A model generated the notes under the pieces. That model worked only from the letters and a program-made list of their open reading frames with translations. It ran no database searches and was not told the DNA's origin. Below are positions 9,880 through 20,989 of a stretch of DNA of 64,000 nucleotides, piece by piece. The position numbers were made by a program, and so were the translations under genes. The first letter of the stretch is position 1, and the number at the start of each line of letters is the position of its first letter. The stretch is from Aeromonas eucrenophila (GTDB lineage Bacteria; Pseudomonadota; Gammaproteobacteria; Enterobacterales; Aeromonadaceae), in NCBI RefSeq assembly GCF_000819865.1, contig NZ_CDDF01000005.1, positions 550,206 to 614,205 of the forward strand. The letters are read 5' to 3'.

Positions 9880-10914
9880 ATGACAATCGCCCAGCAGGAC
9901 AACCCGCTCCAGTCTCACGAGGTGAGCCAGCTCTACGCCATCTTCCAGGCACTGCCGACCGGCGTGCTGCTGCTCGATGGGGAGGGGCGCATCACCCGCG
10001 CCAACCCGGCCGCCCTTGCCTTGCTGGGAGAACCGTTGCAGGGCCAACTCTGGCGCCAGATCATCGATCGCTGTTTCGAGCCCCGCGAGGACGACGGCCA
10101 CGAGATCTCCCTGCGGGACGGACGCCGCGTTCAGCTCTCGACCCAACCGCTGCAGGATCAACCCGGTCAGCTGGTGTTCATCACCGATCTCACCGAGACT
10201 CGCCAGCTGCAGGACAGGGTCAACCACATGAAACGGTTGTCGGCCCTCGGCAACATGGCTGCCTCGCTGGCACACCAGATCCGCACCCCGCTCTCCGCCG
10301 CCATGCTCTATGCGGCCAACCTCGCAAACCGCACCCTCAAGCCCGAGTCCCGCAGCCAGTTCCAGCAAAAGCTGATGGCGAGGCTCCAGGATCTGGAAAA
10401 ACAGATCAACGACATCCTGCTGTTCGCTCGCAACGGAGATAACCAGGTGGTCGCGCCGGTATCGGTACAGGGGCTGCTGGCGGAGGTACAGGCCGGCGCC
10501 GAGGCGTTCTGCCAGCAGCAGGGCTGCAGACTGCAGATGGAGGCGCCGGAGCCGGATCTCTGGCTGCTGGCCAACAGCAATGCCCTGGCGGGCGCCATCA
10601 ACAACCTGATCGCCAACGCCCAGCAGGCCGGTGCCAACTCGCTGCTCATCAGCGCGGTGCGCAGCGGTGGCCGGGTGGAGCTGCGCGTGCTCGACAACGG
10701 CAAGGGCATGCCCGCCCAGTTGCTCAACCAGATCTTCGAACCCTTCTTCACCACCCGCTCCCAGGGCACCGGCCTTGGGCTTGCGGTGGTGCAATCCGTG
10801 GTGCGCGCTCATCAGGGGGAGGTCGGTGTCGCCTCGGTACCCGGTGAGGGCACCTGCTTTACCCTGTCGTTCCCTCTGCATCAGCAGGCGGTGCGGCTTG
10901 GAGGTGTGGCATGA
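9880..10914 (+). CDS. flrB: Flagellar sensor kinase FlrB
   Basis: 344-residue soluble histidine kinase with no membrane segments. A PAS-like domain covers ~20-105, the dimerisation/phosphoacceptor domain follows with His132 in SLAHQIRTPL, and the HATPase domain carries the N box (NNLIANAQQAG) and G boxes (DNGKGMP, GTGLGLAVV). The family phosphorylates FlrC to switch on class III flagellar genes. GAGG precedes the ATG at 9880. The gene ends in ATGA, and that ATG opens the 31-codon ORF that runs into flrC. Confidence 0.93.
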   Translation: MTIAQQDNPLQSHEVSQLYAIFQALPTGVLLLDGEGRITRANPAALALLGEPLQGQLWRQIIDRCFEPREDDGHEISLRDGRRVQLSTQPLQDQPGQLVFITDLTETRQLQDRVNHMKRLSALGNMAASLAHQIRTPLSAAMLYAANLANRTLKPESRSQFQQKLMARLQDLEKQINDILLFARNGDNQVVAPVSVQGLLAEVQAGAEAFCQQQGCRLQMEAPEPDLWLLANSNALAGAINNLIANAQQAGANSLLISAVRSGGRVELRVLDNGKGMPAQLLNQIFEPFFTTRSQGTGLGLAVVQSVVRAHQGEVGVASVPGEGTCFTLSFPLHQQAVRLGGVA

Positions 10915-11006
10915 GCCATATCGGATCCCGCCTGTGGGCAGGCGTGAATATGAACGCGGATATCAATAACGATAAGGCCAGGTTGGCCGTGGGAGCCCTA
11001 GCATGA
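10911..11006 (+). CDS. Possible 31-residue coupling peptide between flrB and flrC
   Basis: A small ORF that was not in the prediction set. Its ATG at 10911 overlaps the flrB stop (ATGA), and its TGA at 11004-11006 overlaps the flrC ATG at 11003. A strong GGAGG lies at 10900-10904, six bases before its start and inside flrB. The 31 residues begin MSHIGSRLWAG and end LAVGALA; no domain was recognised. It fills the whole flrB-flrC gap, so it may couple flrC translation to flrB. Whether the peptide itself acts is unknown. Confidence 0.4.
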   Translation: MSHIGSRLWAGVNMNADINNDKARLAVGALA

Positions 11007-12340
11007 CCCAAGCCCGTATCCTGGTAGTGGAAGATGATGATGGCCTGCGCGAGGCGCTGGTGGATACCCTGTTGCTCGGCGGCTACGAGTGCCGTGAAGC
11101 CGACAGCGGTGAGCGGGCCCTGCTCTCCCTGTCGCGCCAGAGCTTCGACATGGTCATCTCGGATATTCAGATGGGGGGCATGGACGGCCTGACCCTGCTG
11201 GCCAACATCCGCCAGCAATATCCCCAGGTGCCCGTGCTCTTGATGACGGCCCATGCCAACATCGATGGCGCCGTGCGCGCCATGCGGGAGGGGGCCATCG
11301 ATTACCTCGCCAAGCCCTTCTCCCCCGAGGTGCTGCTCAACCAGGTCAGTCGCTACGTGCCGGCCCAGAAGGTCGAGAAGCGGGCCGTGGTGTACGGGGA
11401 TCCCAGGACGGCCGAGCTGTTCCAGCTGGCGACCCGGGTGGCCAGAAGCGAGGCCACCGTCATGGTGACCGGCCCGAGCGGCACCGGCAAAGAGGTGCTG
11501 GCCCGCTACATTCACGACAACTCCAGCCGCGCCGAGCAGAGCTTCGTCGCCATCAACTGCGCCGCCATTCCGGAGAACATGCTGGAGGCGACCCTGTTTG
11601 GCTACGAGAAGGGGGCCTTCACCGGCGCCGTGCAGGGGTGCCCTGGCAAGTTCGAACAGGCCCAGGGCGGGACCCTGCTGCTGGATGAAATTACCGAGAT
11701 GGACCTGGGGCTGCAGGCCAAGCTGCTGCGGGTGTTGCAGGAAAAAGAAGTTGAGCGGCTCGGCAGTCGCAAGATGATCCCCCTCGATGTGCGGGTCATC
11801 GCCACCAGCAACCGGGATCTCAAGAAGGCGGTGCAGGACGGCCTGTTCCGTGAGGATCTCTACTATCGTCTCAATGTCTTCCCCCTGCGCTGGAGCTCGC
11901 TCTGGGAGCGTCCCGGCGACATTCTGCCCCTGGCGGAGCACCTGCTGGCGCTCCATGCTGGCCAGATGGGCCTGCCTGCGCCGCAGCTGCTGGACGATGC
12001 CCGTGGGCGCCTGCTGGCCCACCCCTGGCCCGGCAACGTGCGCGAGCTCGACAACGTGGTACAGCGCGCCCTGATCCTGAGCCCGGACGGGGTGATTGGC
12101 TCCGCTCAGCTGATCCTGGAGGAGACGGACGGAGCCTTGGTGCGCCCGCTCGAGCGACTGGCGGCCGGGGACGATCTCGGCAGCGAGCTCAAGTTGCAGG
12201 AGCACCAGATCATCCTGGACACCCTGCAGGAGTGCAACGGCAGCCGCAAGGCCGTCGCCGACCGGCTCGGCATCAGCCCGCGCACCCTGCGCTACAAGCT
12301 GGCCCAGATGCGGGATGCGGGCATAGAGCTGTCCGCCTGA
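11003..12340 (+). CDS. flrC: Flagellar response regulator FlrC (sigma-54 activator)
   Basis: 445-residue NtrC-family response regulator. The receiver domain has the acidic pocket (VVEDDD), phosphoacceptor Asp54 (SDIQM) and the conserved lysine (AKPF). The AAA+ domain has Walker A GPSGTGKE, GAFTGA and Walker B LLDEITE. A Fis-type helix-turn-helix ends the protein (GSRKAVADRLGISPRTLRYKL). FlrC works with FlrB and RpoN to activate hook, basal-body and flagellin genes. GGGAG lies seven bases before the ATG at 11003, which also overlaps the stop of the preceding small ORF. Confidence 0.94.
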   Translation: MTQARILVVEDDDGLREALVDTLLLGGYECREADSGERALLSLSRQSFDMVISDIQMGGMDGLTLLANIRQQYPQVPVLLMTAHANIDGAVRAMREGAIDYLAKPFSPEVLLNQVSRYVPAQKVEKRAVVYGDPRTAELFQLATRVARSEATVMVTGPSGTGKEVLARYIHDNSSRAEQSFVAINCAAIPENMLEATLFGYEKGAFTGAVQGCPGKFEQAQGGTLLLDEITEMDLGLQAKLLRVLQEKEVERLGSRKMIPLDVRVIATSNRDLKKAVQDGLFREDLYYRLNVFPLRWSSLWERPGDILPLAEHLLALHAGQMGLPAPQLLDDARGRLLAHPWPGNVRELDNVVQRALILSPDGVIGSAQLILEETDGALVRPLERLAAGDDLGSELKLQEHQIILDTLQECNGSRKAVADRLGISPRTLRYKLAQMRDAGIELSA

Positions 12341-12450
12341 GTGCCATGGCCTTGGCGGCCCGGCTCGATTATCATGGTCTCCTGACGATTGATCCCAAGA
12401 CCCTGGCGGTTGCCTGCAACCGCGGGGGCTGGCCCTGTTAGGAGACCCTC

Positions 12451-13212
12451 ATGATCTCTCATCGAAAACTGGAAACCCTGCTCAACCACCTGCTCGAACC
12501 CCATGCCATCAAGGACTACTGTCCCAATGGCTTGCAGGTGGAGGGGCGTGAGCGCATTCGCCACGTGGTCACCGGCGTCACCGCCAGCCAGGCGTTGATC
12601 GACGCGGCCGTGGCGGTCAACGCCGATGCCATCCTGGTCCATCACGGCTACTTCTGGAGCGGTGAGCCGGCCCAGATCACCGGCATGAAGCAGCGTCGCC
12701 TCAAGACCCTGCTGACCCACGACATCAACCTGTTCGCCTATCACCTGCCGCTCGACGTGCATCCCGAGGTGGGCAACAACGCCCAGCTCGCCAAGCTGCT
12801 CGGCATCAAGGTGCGCCGCGGTCTCGAGCCCTGGAACAGCAAGAGCGTGGCCATGGTGGGCAAGCTAGAGGAGCCCATGAGCGGGCCGGATTTCGCGGCA
12901 CTTATCGAAGAGCGGCTCGGTCGTACTCCACTGTACAGTGGTGAGACGGGGCCCGAGCTTATCCGCTCCGTGGCCTGGTGTACCGGCGGTGGACAGAGCT
13001 ACATCAACCTGGCGGCGGAGCAGGGCATAGACGCCTTCATCTCAGGCGAGGCCTCCGAGCAGACCATCCACACCGCCCGCGAGATGGGCATGCACTTCTA
13101 CGCCGCCGGCCATCACGCCACCGAGCGCTACGGCATCAAGGCGCTGGGGGAGTGGCTTGCCACCGTACACGGGTTGCAGGTGACCTTTATCGACATCGAT
13201 AATCCGGTCTAA
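12451..13212 (+). CDS. ybgI: Nif3-like dinuclear metal centre protein (YbgI family)
   Basis: 253-residue Nif3/DUF34 protein close to E. coli YbgI. The family forms hexameric toroids binding two metal ions per subunit. Likely metal ligands are seen in ILVHHGYFW and in the C-terminal GHHATERYG. A role in GTP cyclohydrolase-like or metal-insertion chemistry has been proposed for the family, but the reaction is not established. AGGAG lies before the ATG. The TAA stop forms the first three bases of a 143-bp palindromic repeat. Confidence 0.88.
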   Translation: MISHRKLETLLNHLLEPHAIKDYCPNGLQVEGRERIRHVVTGVTASQALIDAAVAVNADAILVHHGYFWSGEPAQITGMKQRRLKTLLTHDINLFAYHLPLDVHPEVGNNAQLAKLLGIKVRRGLEPWNSKSVAMVGKLEEPMSGPDFAALIEERLGRTPLYSGETGPELIRSVAWCTGGGQSYINLAAEQGIDAFISGEASEQTIHTAREMGMHFYAAGHHATERYGIKALGEWLATVHGLQVTFIDIDNPV

Positions 13213-13352
13213 ACCCGTCCACGATCTTGCTGCGAAGCCGTGATCAAGGCTCATGTGCTGCTCGGAATCCTCATGTATTCATATACACTCCGGTTCCTGC
13301 GCTGCTCTTCACCTTGCTGACGGCTTCTCGCGACAGCTCGTGAACCGGTTTA
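13210..13352. repeat. 143-bp palindromic dispersed repeat, copy 1
   Basis: The element starts TAAACCCG and ends CCGGTTTA, near-inverted termini, with a palindromic centre near 13276-13287. A second copy lies at 41427-41569, also 143 bp and about 85% identical by eye. The first three bases are the ybgI stop codon. It lies between convergent genes, so it could fold in the 3' end of the ybgI transcript. The form is MITE- or REP-like, with no coding capacity of its own. Confidence 0.75.
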
Positions 13353-13381
13353 AGTCCTGTGTCAGCGGCACTGTAAAAGAC

Positions 13382-13411
13382 AAAAAAAGGGAGGCCACAG
13401 GCCTCCCTTTT
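13382..13411 (-). terminator. Terminator of purMN
   Basis: On the minus strand, GGGAGGCC/GGCCTCCC with a three-base loop is followed by seven Ts. It begins 23 bases past the purN stop. Confidence 0.85.
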
Positions 13412-13429
13412 CACATCTCGGTGTTTCCG

Positions 13430-14077
13430 CTACTCGCTGGCATAACCCGCCGGGCCGAGCACTGCGCCATCCAAGAGGGCCGCGTCCGCTTGCATCCGCA
13501 GCCTCCCCTGGCAGAACCACTGCACCACCATCGGGTAGATGCTGTGCTCCTGGGCTTGCACCCTGGCCGCCACGTCGCTGGCATCATCGCCCTCGAAGAT
13601 GGGCACACGAGCCTGCAGGATCACTGGGCCGCCGTCGAGCTCCTCGGTGACGAAGTGAACGCTGGCGCCGTGCTCGCTATCACCGGCGTCGATGGCGCGC
13701 TGGTGGGTGTGCAGGCCCTGGTATTTCGGCAGCAACGAGGGGTGGATATTGATCATCCTCCCCGCGAAGTGACGCACCAGGGGGGCGCTCAGGATCCGCA
13801 TAAAGCCAGCAAGCACCACCAGATCCGGCTTGTAGTCAGCCATCAGCGCCTGCAGGGCGAGGTCGTAGTCATCCCGGTTGGCAAACTGCTGCTGGGCCAG
13901 GATGGAGGTTGCCACCCCGGCTTCCTTGGCGCGCACCAGCCCATAGGCATCGGCCTTGTTGCTGATGACGCCGACTACCTCGCCCGCTATCTTGCCGTTG
14001 GCGCAGTCGTCGAGGATGATCTGCAGGTTGCTGCCGCTGCCGGAGATCAGCACCAGAATGCGTGTCATCGGGCTCAT
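13430..14077 (-). CDS. purN: Phosphoribosylglycinamide formyltransferase (GAR transformylase)
   Basis: 215-residue N10-formyl-THF-dependent enzyme for step three of purine synthesis, turning GAR into FGAR. The N-terminal phosphate loop is ISGSGSNLQ. The catalytic region is seen as INIHPSLLP with the HxH-like segment QGLHTHQ, then the conserved aspartate in EELDGGPVI. Its start overlaps the purM stop as ATGA, indicating coupling in a purMN operon; an ATG three codons in is an alternative start. Confidence 0.95.
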   Translation of the reverse strand: MSPMTRILVLISGSGSNLQIILDDCANGKIAGEVVGVISNKADAYGLVRAKEAGVATSILAQQQFANRDDYDLALQALMADYKPDLVVLAGFMRILSAPLVRHFAGRMINIHPSLLPKYQGLHTHQRAIDAGDSEHGASVHFVTEELDGGPVILQARVPIFEGDDASDVAARVQAQEHSIYPMVVQWFCQGRLRMQADAALLDGAVLGPAGYASE

Positions 14078-15111
14078 CGGATGATGACCTGCTCCTCGCC
14101 ATCGGCCGCCTTGGCGATATGGCCGATGTGCCAGGCGTTCTCCCCTTCGGCCTTGAGCAGGGTCAGCGCCTTCTCAAGCTGGGAGGCGGGCAGGGCGATG
14201 ATCATGCCGACGCCGCAGTTGAAGGTGCGGTACATCTCGTGGCGGGTGACGTTGCCGGCCTGCTGCAGCCAGCTGAACACCGCCGGCCACTGCCAGCTCT
14301 GCTCGTCGATCACCGCCTGGGTGTTGGCGGGCAGCACGCGGGGGATGTTCTCCCAGAAGCCGCCGCCGGTGATGTGAGACAGGGCGTGGATCTCGCACTC
14401 CTTGATGAGCTTGAGCACGGGTTTCACGTAGATGCGGGTCGGCTCCAGCAAGGCGTTGGCCAGGGTGGTATCACCCAGCGGCTGATGCACGTCGGCCTTG
14501 GAGACTTCCAAAATCTTGCGCACCAGGGAGAAGCCGTTGGAGTGGGGGCCGCTCGCGGCCAGGGCGATCAGGGCATCCCCGTCGCCGACCTTGCTGCCGT
14601 CGATGATCTCGCTTTTTTCCACCACACCGACGCAGAAACCGGCGATGTCGTAGTCTTCCCCTTCATACATGCCCGGCATCTCGGCGGTCTCGCCGCCCAC
14701 CAGGGCGCAGCCGGATTGCTCACAACCCACGCCAATCCCGGTGACCACGGCGGCAGCGGTGTCAACGTCCAGCTTGCCGGTGGCGTAGTAGTCGAGGAAG
14801 AACAGCGGCTCAGCCCCTTGTACTATCAGGTCGTTGACGCACATGGCGACCAGATCGATGCCCACTGTGTCGTGCTTCTTGAGATCGATGGCCAGACGCA
14901 GCTTGGTGCCCACCCCGTCGGTACCGGAGACCAGCACCGGTTCCTTGTAGCCAGCAGGGATTTGACACAAGGCCCCAAAGCCGCCAAGACCACCAAGGAC
15001 TTCGGGACGACGAGTACGTTTTGACACGCCTTTGATACGTTCAACCAGTGCATTGCCGGCATCGATATCCACGCCAGCATCCTTGTAGCTCAGTGAGGTT
15101 TTGTCAGTCAC
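14074..15111 (-). CDS. purM: Phosphoribosylformylglycinamidine cyclo-ligase (AIR synthetase)
   Basis: 345-residue enzyme that converts FGAM to AIR with ATP. It matches E. coli PurM closely from the first residues ([15 protein letters not shown]) and in the segments [25 protein letters not shown] and [14 protein letters not shown]. The start is GTG at 15111, which fits the known N-terminus exactly. It is the first gene of purMN and divergent from upp; a PurR-type operator lies 77 bases upstream. Confidence 0.96.
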
Positions 15112-15187
15112 GCGTATTCCCCGTCATATAAAGAAGTGGAGGGTAAAATTCGGGGCGTATTCTACCAGTGGGCGGGTAAAAGCAGAA

Positions 15188-15203
15188 AGGAAATCGTTTG
15201 CGC
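15188..15203. promoter_or_regulatory. PurR box between purM and upp
   Basis: On the minus strand this reads GCGCAAACGATTTCCT, differing from the PurR operator ACGCAAACGTTTTCGT at three positions. It lies between the divergent purMN and upp, as in E. coli, where PurR represses purMN. Its centre is ~85 bp from the purM start and ~90 bp from the upp start. Confidence 0.7.
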
Positions 15204-15286
15204 GTTTTTGCGTGGAAAAGCTCTACAAGCCGCGGCTTTTATTGTATGATTCCGCGATTTTTTGGCGCCGGTTTGAGGAGATAATA

Positions 15287-15913
15287 ATGAAAGTCGTTGA
15301 AGTCAAACACCCCTTGGTCAAACACAAGATCGGGCTGATGCGCGAAGGCGATATCAGCACCAAGCGTTTCCGTGAGCTGGCCAAAGAAGTGGGCAGTTTG
15401 CTGACCTACGAAGCGACCTCTGACTTCGAAACCGAGAAAGTTACCATCGATGGTTGGAACGGGCCAGTAGAAGTTGACCAGATCAAGGGCAAGAAGGTCA
15501 CAGTCGTGCCCATCCTGCGCGCCGGTCTTGGCATGATGGATGGCGTGCTGGAGCACATGCCAAGCGCCCGCGTCAGCGTGGTCGGCATCTACCGCGATGA
15601 AGAGACTCTGCAACCTGTCCCTTACTTCGAGAAGATCGTCAGCAACATCGAGGAGCGCCTGGCGCTGGTTATCGATCCCATGCTGGCCACCGGTGGCTCC
15701 ATGATCGCCACCATCGATCTGCTCAAGAAGAAGGGCTGCCAGTCCATCAAGGTGCTGGTACTGGTCGCGGCGCCGGAAGGCATCAAGGCGCTGGAAGCCG
15801 CTCACCCGGATGTGGAACTCTTCTGCGCTTCCATCGATCAGGGCCTGAACGAGAAAGGCTACATCGTCCCGGGTCTGGGCGATGCCGGTGACAAGATCTT
15901 CGGCACCAAATAA
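15287..15913 (+). CDS. upp: Uracil phosphoribosyltransferase
   Basis: 208-residue enzyme of pyrimidine salvage, making UMP from uracil and PRPP. The PRPP-binding motif is seen as [13 protein letters not shown] and the uracil-binding end as [12 protein letters not shown]. The frame is open for 62 codons upstream, but ATG 15287 has GAGGAG six bases before it and begins the family N-terminus ([10 protein letters not shown]). It stands alone before a strong terminator, with no uraA downstream, unlike E. coli upp-uraA. Confidence 0.96.
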
Positions 15914-15930
15914 GTCTTGGTTCTGTCTTC

Positions 15931-15964
15931 GTGAAGCCGGCCCTGTGCCGGCTTCACGCTTTTT
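15931..15964 (+). terminator. Terminator of upp
   Basis: An eleven-base perfect stem, GTGAAGCCGGC/GCCGGCTTCAC, with a five-base loop, is followed by a T-rich tract. Confidence 0.85.
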
Positions 15965-16048
15965 GGTGCTGCGCCTGCCGGTTGCCTTGCTGGGAGGCGC
16001 GCCTTGCCGCTACCATAAGCACCATCTCCCATTTCGAGAATCTTCTTT

Positions 16049-17096
16049 ATGTTGAAACGCTTAGTGACTGCCCTCTGCTGTTGCCTGTCGTTTGTGGTGT
16101 CGGCCGCCCAGGTGACCGATCTCTATCAGGGCAAGGCACCCACCAGCGGCGACATGACCGCCGCCCAGTCCCAGGCGCTGGGGGATGTGCTGATCAAGGT
16201 GACCGGCAAACGGGACATCCTCACCCAGCCGGAGGTGGTCAAGGCGCTGGCCGCACCGGGGGACTATGTGCAGCACTACGGCTATCAGGATGTGGGACCG
16301 GTCAAGTTCCTCAAGGCCGACTTTGACGTCACCAAGGTCAACGCCCTGATTGCCCAGAGCAAGTTTGCCCTGCTCGGGCCCGCTCGTCCGCAGTTGGCCA
16401 TCTGGCTGGTGCTCGATCAAGGTGAGCGTCGCATCCTGCCGGATCAGTCGAGTGATGGCTGGGCCGCCGCCCTGCGTACCCAGACCCAGGCCATGGGCCT
16501 GCCGGTCAGCATTCCCTTGATGGATCTCGATGACAACATGGCGGTCAATGCCACCGACGTGTGGGGGCGTTTCGCCGATCCCATCCTCAAGGCGAGCCAG
16601 CGTTACGGCGCCGAGATGGTGGTGCTGGGCAAGCTGGCTCCTGATGAGAAAGAAGAGGGCAAGTGGAGCATCGACTGGGGTCTGTACGGGCCTAAGCCGG
16701 GTGCCCAAACGGGCGCTGAGTTGGTGGAGCTGACCAAGGGTGAGGGTTCAGGTTCCCAGGCCGAGGTGGCGCAGGGCTTCGCCGATGCCCTGGCCGGCTG
16801 GCTGGTGCAAAACTACGGCACCCGCCTCTCCGGCACCATCTCCAGCCAGACCCTGGTGGTGGAAGGACTCGCCGGCATCGACGGCATGATCCAGCTGCAG
16901 AAGATGCTGCAAGGCATGGCCAGCGTCAGCAAGGTGGCAATCGGCAATCGGCAAGCTGGAAGGGGACAAGGTCACCTTCAATCTCTCTCTGCAGGGGGAC
17001 AAGGCCGAGCTGGTGCGGGGGCTGCAACTGGAGAGCCGGCTGCGCCAGATCGAAGACAACGAGAGCGGCTTGCGCTACCAATGGTCGCAGCCTTGA
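16049..17096 (+). pseudogene. DUF2066 secreted protein, frameshifted by a 7-bp duplication
   Basis: A DUF2066 family protein with a signal peptide (MLKRLVTALCC...VSAA). The frame is good until about residue 300 (SKVAIG). There a 7-bp tandem duplication (16936-16949) shifts it, and the read-through frame becomes low-complexity Gly/Arg/Ala sequence ending at 17161, overlapping hda. Removing one 7-bp unit restores VAIGKLEGDKVTFNLSLQ and a normal C-terminus ending YQWSQP at 17096, about 346 residues. The gene is therefore either recently inactivated, phase-variable or a sequencing error. The family role is unknown; it is often found near hda. Confidence 0.8.
16936..16954 (+). repeat. 7-bp tandem duplication causing a frameshift
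   Basis: GGCAATC GGCAATC GGCAA: two full units plus a five-base partial unit. One unit fewer restores the DUF2066 reading frame. Confidence 0.9.
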
Positions 17097-17116
17097 TCCT
17101 GTCAGCTTTGTTATCA

Positions 17117-17144
17117 CCGCCCGGCCGAGTCCGGGCGGTTCTCT
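17117..17144 (+). terminator. Hairpin after the DUF2066 gene
   Basis: CCGCCCGG/CCGGGCGG with a six-base loop, then TTCTCT. It lies 20 bases after the restored stop at 17096, which supports that stop as the ancestral gene end. Confidence 0.6.
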
Positions 17145-17199
17145 ATCTGCCGCTGCGATGATACACTTGGCATCAAATATCACAGTCAAAGCCCAACGA

Positions 17200-17901
17200 G
17201 TGAAGCAACCGGCCCAACTGTCTTTAGCCGTACAATTACCGGATGATGAAACCTTCGTCAGTTTTTATCCCGGCAACAACGCCCATCTGATCACCGCCCT
17301 CAAGAACGCGGCCATCGGTCAGGGCGCGCCTTTCCTCTATTTCTGGGGTGCCAAGGGGTCGGGACGATCTCATCTGCTGCACGCCACCTGCGCCGAGGTC
17401 AACGCCCGCGACGCGGCCGCCGCCTATCTCTCCCTCGATCAGTTCGAGCAGCTGGATCCCAGCATGCTAGACGCCCTCGAGAGCCTGCCCCTGGTCTGCC
17501 TCGACAGCCTGGAGGCCATCGCTGGCAACGCCCTGTGGGAGCGGGCCCTGTTCGATTTCTACAATCGCTGGAAAGAGAAGGGCGAGGGGACCCTGGTGGT
17601 CACCGGCTGTAGCGCGCCGCGCAAGCTGGGTCTGCAACTGCCGGATCTTGCCTCGCGCCTCGACTGGGGGGTGAGTTTTCATCTGGACGAGCTCGACGAC
17701 GAGGGCAAGCTCAGTGCCCTGCAGCTGCGCGCCGAGCTGCGGGGCTTCAAACTGCCCATCGACGTGGGCCGCTTCCTGCTCAACCGGCTGTCCCGCGACA
17801 TGCGCACCCTGCTCGCCACCCTCAATCAGCTCGACAACGCCTCCTTTCGCGCCAAGCGCAAGCTCACCATTCCCTTTGTCAAAGAGATACTCGAACTCTG
17901 A
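17200..17901 (+). CDS. hda: DnaA inactivator Hda
   Basis: 233-residue AAA+ protein related to DnaA domain III. With the DNA-loaded beta clamp, Hda promotes ATP hydrolysis on DnaA and so prevents re-initiation. The N-terminal clamp-binding motif QLSLAVQLPDD matches E. coli QLSLPLYLPDD. The nucleotide region is WGAKGSGRSHLL, with a DnaA-like lid and arginine finger toward the end. The start is uncertain: GTG 17200 gives exactly the E. coli length and N-terminus, while ATG 17158 would add 14 residues. Neither has a strong ribosome-binding site. Confidence 0.9.
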   Translation: MKQPAQLSLAVQLPDDETFVSFYPGNNAHLITALKNAAIGQGAPFLYFWGAKGSGRSHLLHATCAEVNARDAAAAYLSLDQFEQLDPSMLDALESLPLVCLDSLEAIAGNALWERALFDFYNRWKEKGEGTLVVTGCSAPRKLGLQLPDLASRLDWGVSFHLDELDDEGKLSALQLRAELRGFKLPIDVGRFLLNRLSRDMRTLLATLNQLDNASFRAKRKLTIPFVKEILEL

Positions 17902-17945
17902 TCCCCACTGGTGGCGGCGTCACGTCTCCCCCTGTGACACGAGCA

Positions 17946-17980
17946 AAAAGAAACCCCGGCACCAGGCCGGGGTTTTTTAT
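17946..17980. terminator. Bidirectional terminator between hda and aceA
   Basis: CCCCGGC/GCCGGGG with an ACCAG loop, T6 on the plus side and TTTCTTTTT on the minus side. It serves the convergent hda and aceBA transcripts. Confidence 0.88.
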
Positions 17981-17996
17981 TTCTATCAAGGCGTTA

Positions 17997-19310
17997 TCAG
18001 TGGAACTGATCTTCTTCGGTGGAGCCGGTCAGGGCGGTCACCGAGGACTGGCCGCCCTGGATGACGGTAGTGACCTTGTCGAAGTAGCCGGTGCCCACTT
18101 CCTGCTGGTGCGCCACGAAGGTGTAACCACGCTCGGCGGCGGCAAACTCCGGCTGCTGCACCATCTCGACGTAGTGCTTCATCCCCTCGCCACGGGCGTA
18201 CTGGTAGGCCAGCTCGTACATGTGGAACCACATGTTGTGGATGCCCGCCAGGGTGATGAACTGGTACTTGTAGCCCATGTCGGACAACTCCTGCTGGAAG
18301 CGGGCGATGGTGGCATCGTCCAGGTTCTTCTTCCAGTTGAAGCTCGGGGAGCAGTTGTAGGCCAGGATCTTGTCCGGGTACTGGGCCTTGATGGCCTCGG
18401 CAAACTGACGTGCCTCGTCCAAGTCCGGCTTGGCGGTTTCACACCACACCATGTCGGCGTAAGGGGCGTAGGCCAGGCCGCGGGAGATGGCCTGCTCGAT
18501 GCCGGCCTGCACTTTGTAGAAGCCCTCTGCGGTGCGCTCACCGGTCAGGAAGCCTGCATCGTAAGGATCCGCATCTGTGGTCAGCAGGTCTGCCGCGTTG
18601 GCGTCGGTACGGGCGATCACCAGGGTAGTGGTACCGCACACGTCGGCAGCCAGACGGGCCGCGATGAGTTTTTGCACCGCTTCCTGGCTCGGTACCAGCA
18701 CCTTGCCGCCCATGTGGCCGCACTTCTTGACGGAGGCCAGCTGATCTTCGAAGTGCACGCCGGCGGCGCCCGCTTCGATCATGCCCTTCATCAGCTCAAA
18801 CGCGTTCAGCACGCCACCGAAACCGGCCTCGGCATCCGCCACGATCGGCAGGAAGTAGTCGATGAAGCCCTTGTCTTGCGGGCCCACCTTGTTGGCCCAC
18901 TGGATCTGGTCGGCGCGAGCGAAGGAGTTGTTGATGCGCTCCACCACGGACGGCACAGAGTTGGCCGGGTAGAGGGACTGATCCGGGTACATGGTGGAGG
19001 ACAGGTTGTTGTCCGCCGCCACCTGCCAGCCGGAGAGGTAGATGGCCTCGATGCCGGCCTTGGCCTGCTGCACCGCCTGACCACCGGTCAGGGCGCCGAG
19101 GCAGTTGACGTAGCCTTTCTTGGCGCCGCCGTGGATCAGTTCCCACAGCTTGTCGGCGCCGCGCTGGGCTAGCGTGTGCGCCGGCTGCAAGCTGCCGCGC
19201 AGGTTCACCACGTCTTCGGCGCTGTAGCCGCGCTTGATCCCTTTCCAGCGGGGGTTCTCTGCCCAGTCTTTCTCGATAGCCTGGATCTGTTGCTCACGGG
19301 TCAGTGCCAT
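17997..19310 (-). CDS. aceA: Isocitrate lyase
   Basis: 437-residue glyoxylate-shunt enzyme that splits isocitrate into glyoxylate and succinate. The catalytic signature [13 protein letters not shown] is present, with the active-site cysteine, as are the substrate-binding [10 protein letters not shown] and the C-terminal YNCSPSFNW segment. ATG 19310 follows GAGGGAA and starts at the E. coli N-terminus; the frame is open nine codons further upstream. It is the second gene of aceBA, 71 bases after aceB. No aceK follows. Confidence 0.96.
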   Translation of the reverse strand: MALTREQQIQAIEKDWAENPRWKGIKRGYSAEDVVNLRGSLQPAHTLAQRGADKLWELIHGGAKKGYVNCLGALTGGQAVQQAKAGIEAIYLSGWQVAADNNLSSTMYPDQSLYPANSVPSVVERINNSFARADQIQWANKVGPQDKGFIDYFLPIVADAEAGFGGVLNAFELMKGMIEAGAAGVHFEDQLASVKKCGHMGGKVLVPSQEAVQKLIAARLAADVCGTTTLVIARTDANAADLLTTDADPYDAGFLTGERTAEGFYKVQAGIEQAISRGLAYAPYADMVWCETAKPDLDEARQFAEAIKAQYPDKILAYNCSPSFNWKKNLDDATIARFQQELSDMGYKYQFITLAGIHNMWFHMYELAYQYARGEGMKHYVEMVQQPEFAAAERGYTFVAHQQEVGTGYFDKVTTVIQGGQSSVTALTGSTEEDQFH

Positions 19311-19381
19311 ATCAGTTCCCTCTTTCATTGATTTCACGTGTCCATTGACTTGTTATTGGTGGCCCCGCGAGGGGCTCATAT

Positions 19382-20989
<1,608 letters not shown>

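Noticed and set aside
13253-14377. ORFs reading out of the palindromic repeat (starting MCCSESSC, and MCCPESSF at copy 2)
   Set aside because: The shared peptide arises only because the 143-bp repeat is shared; the frames then run antisense to known genes.
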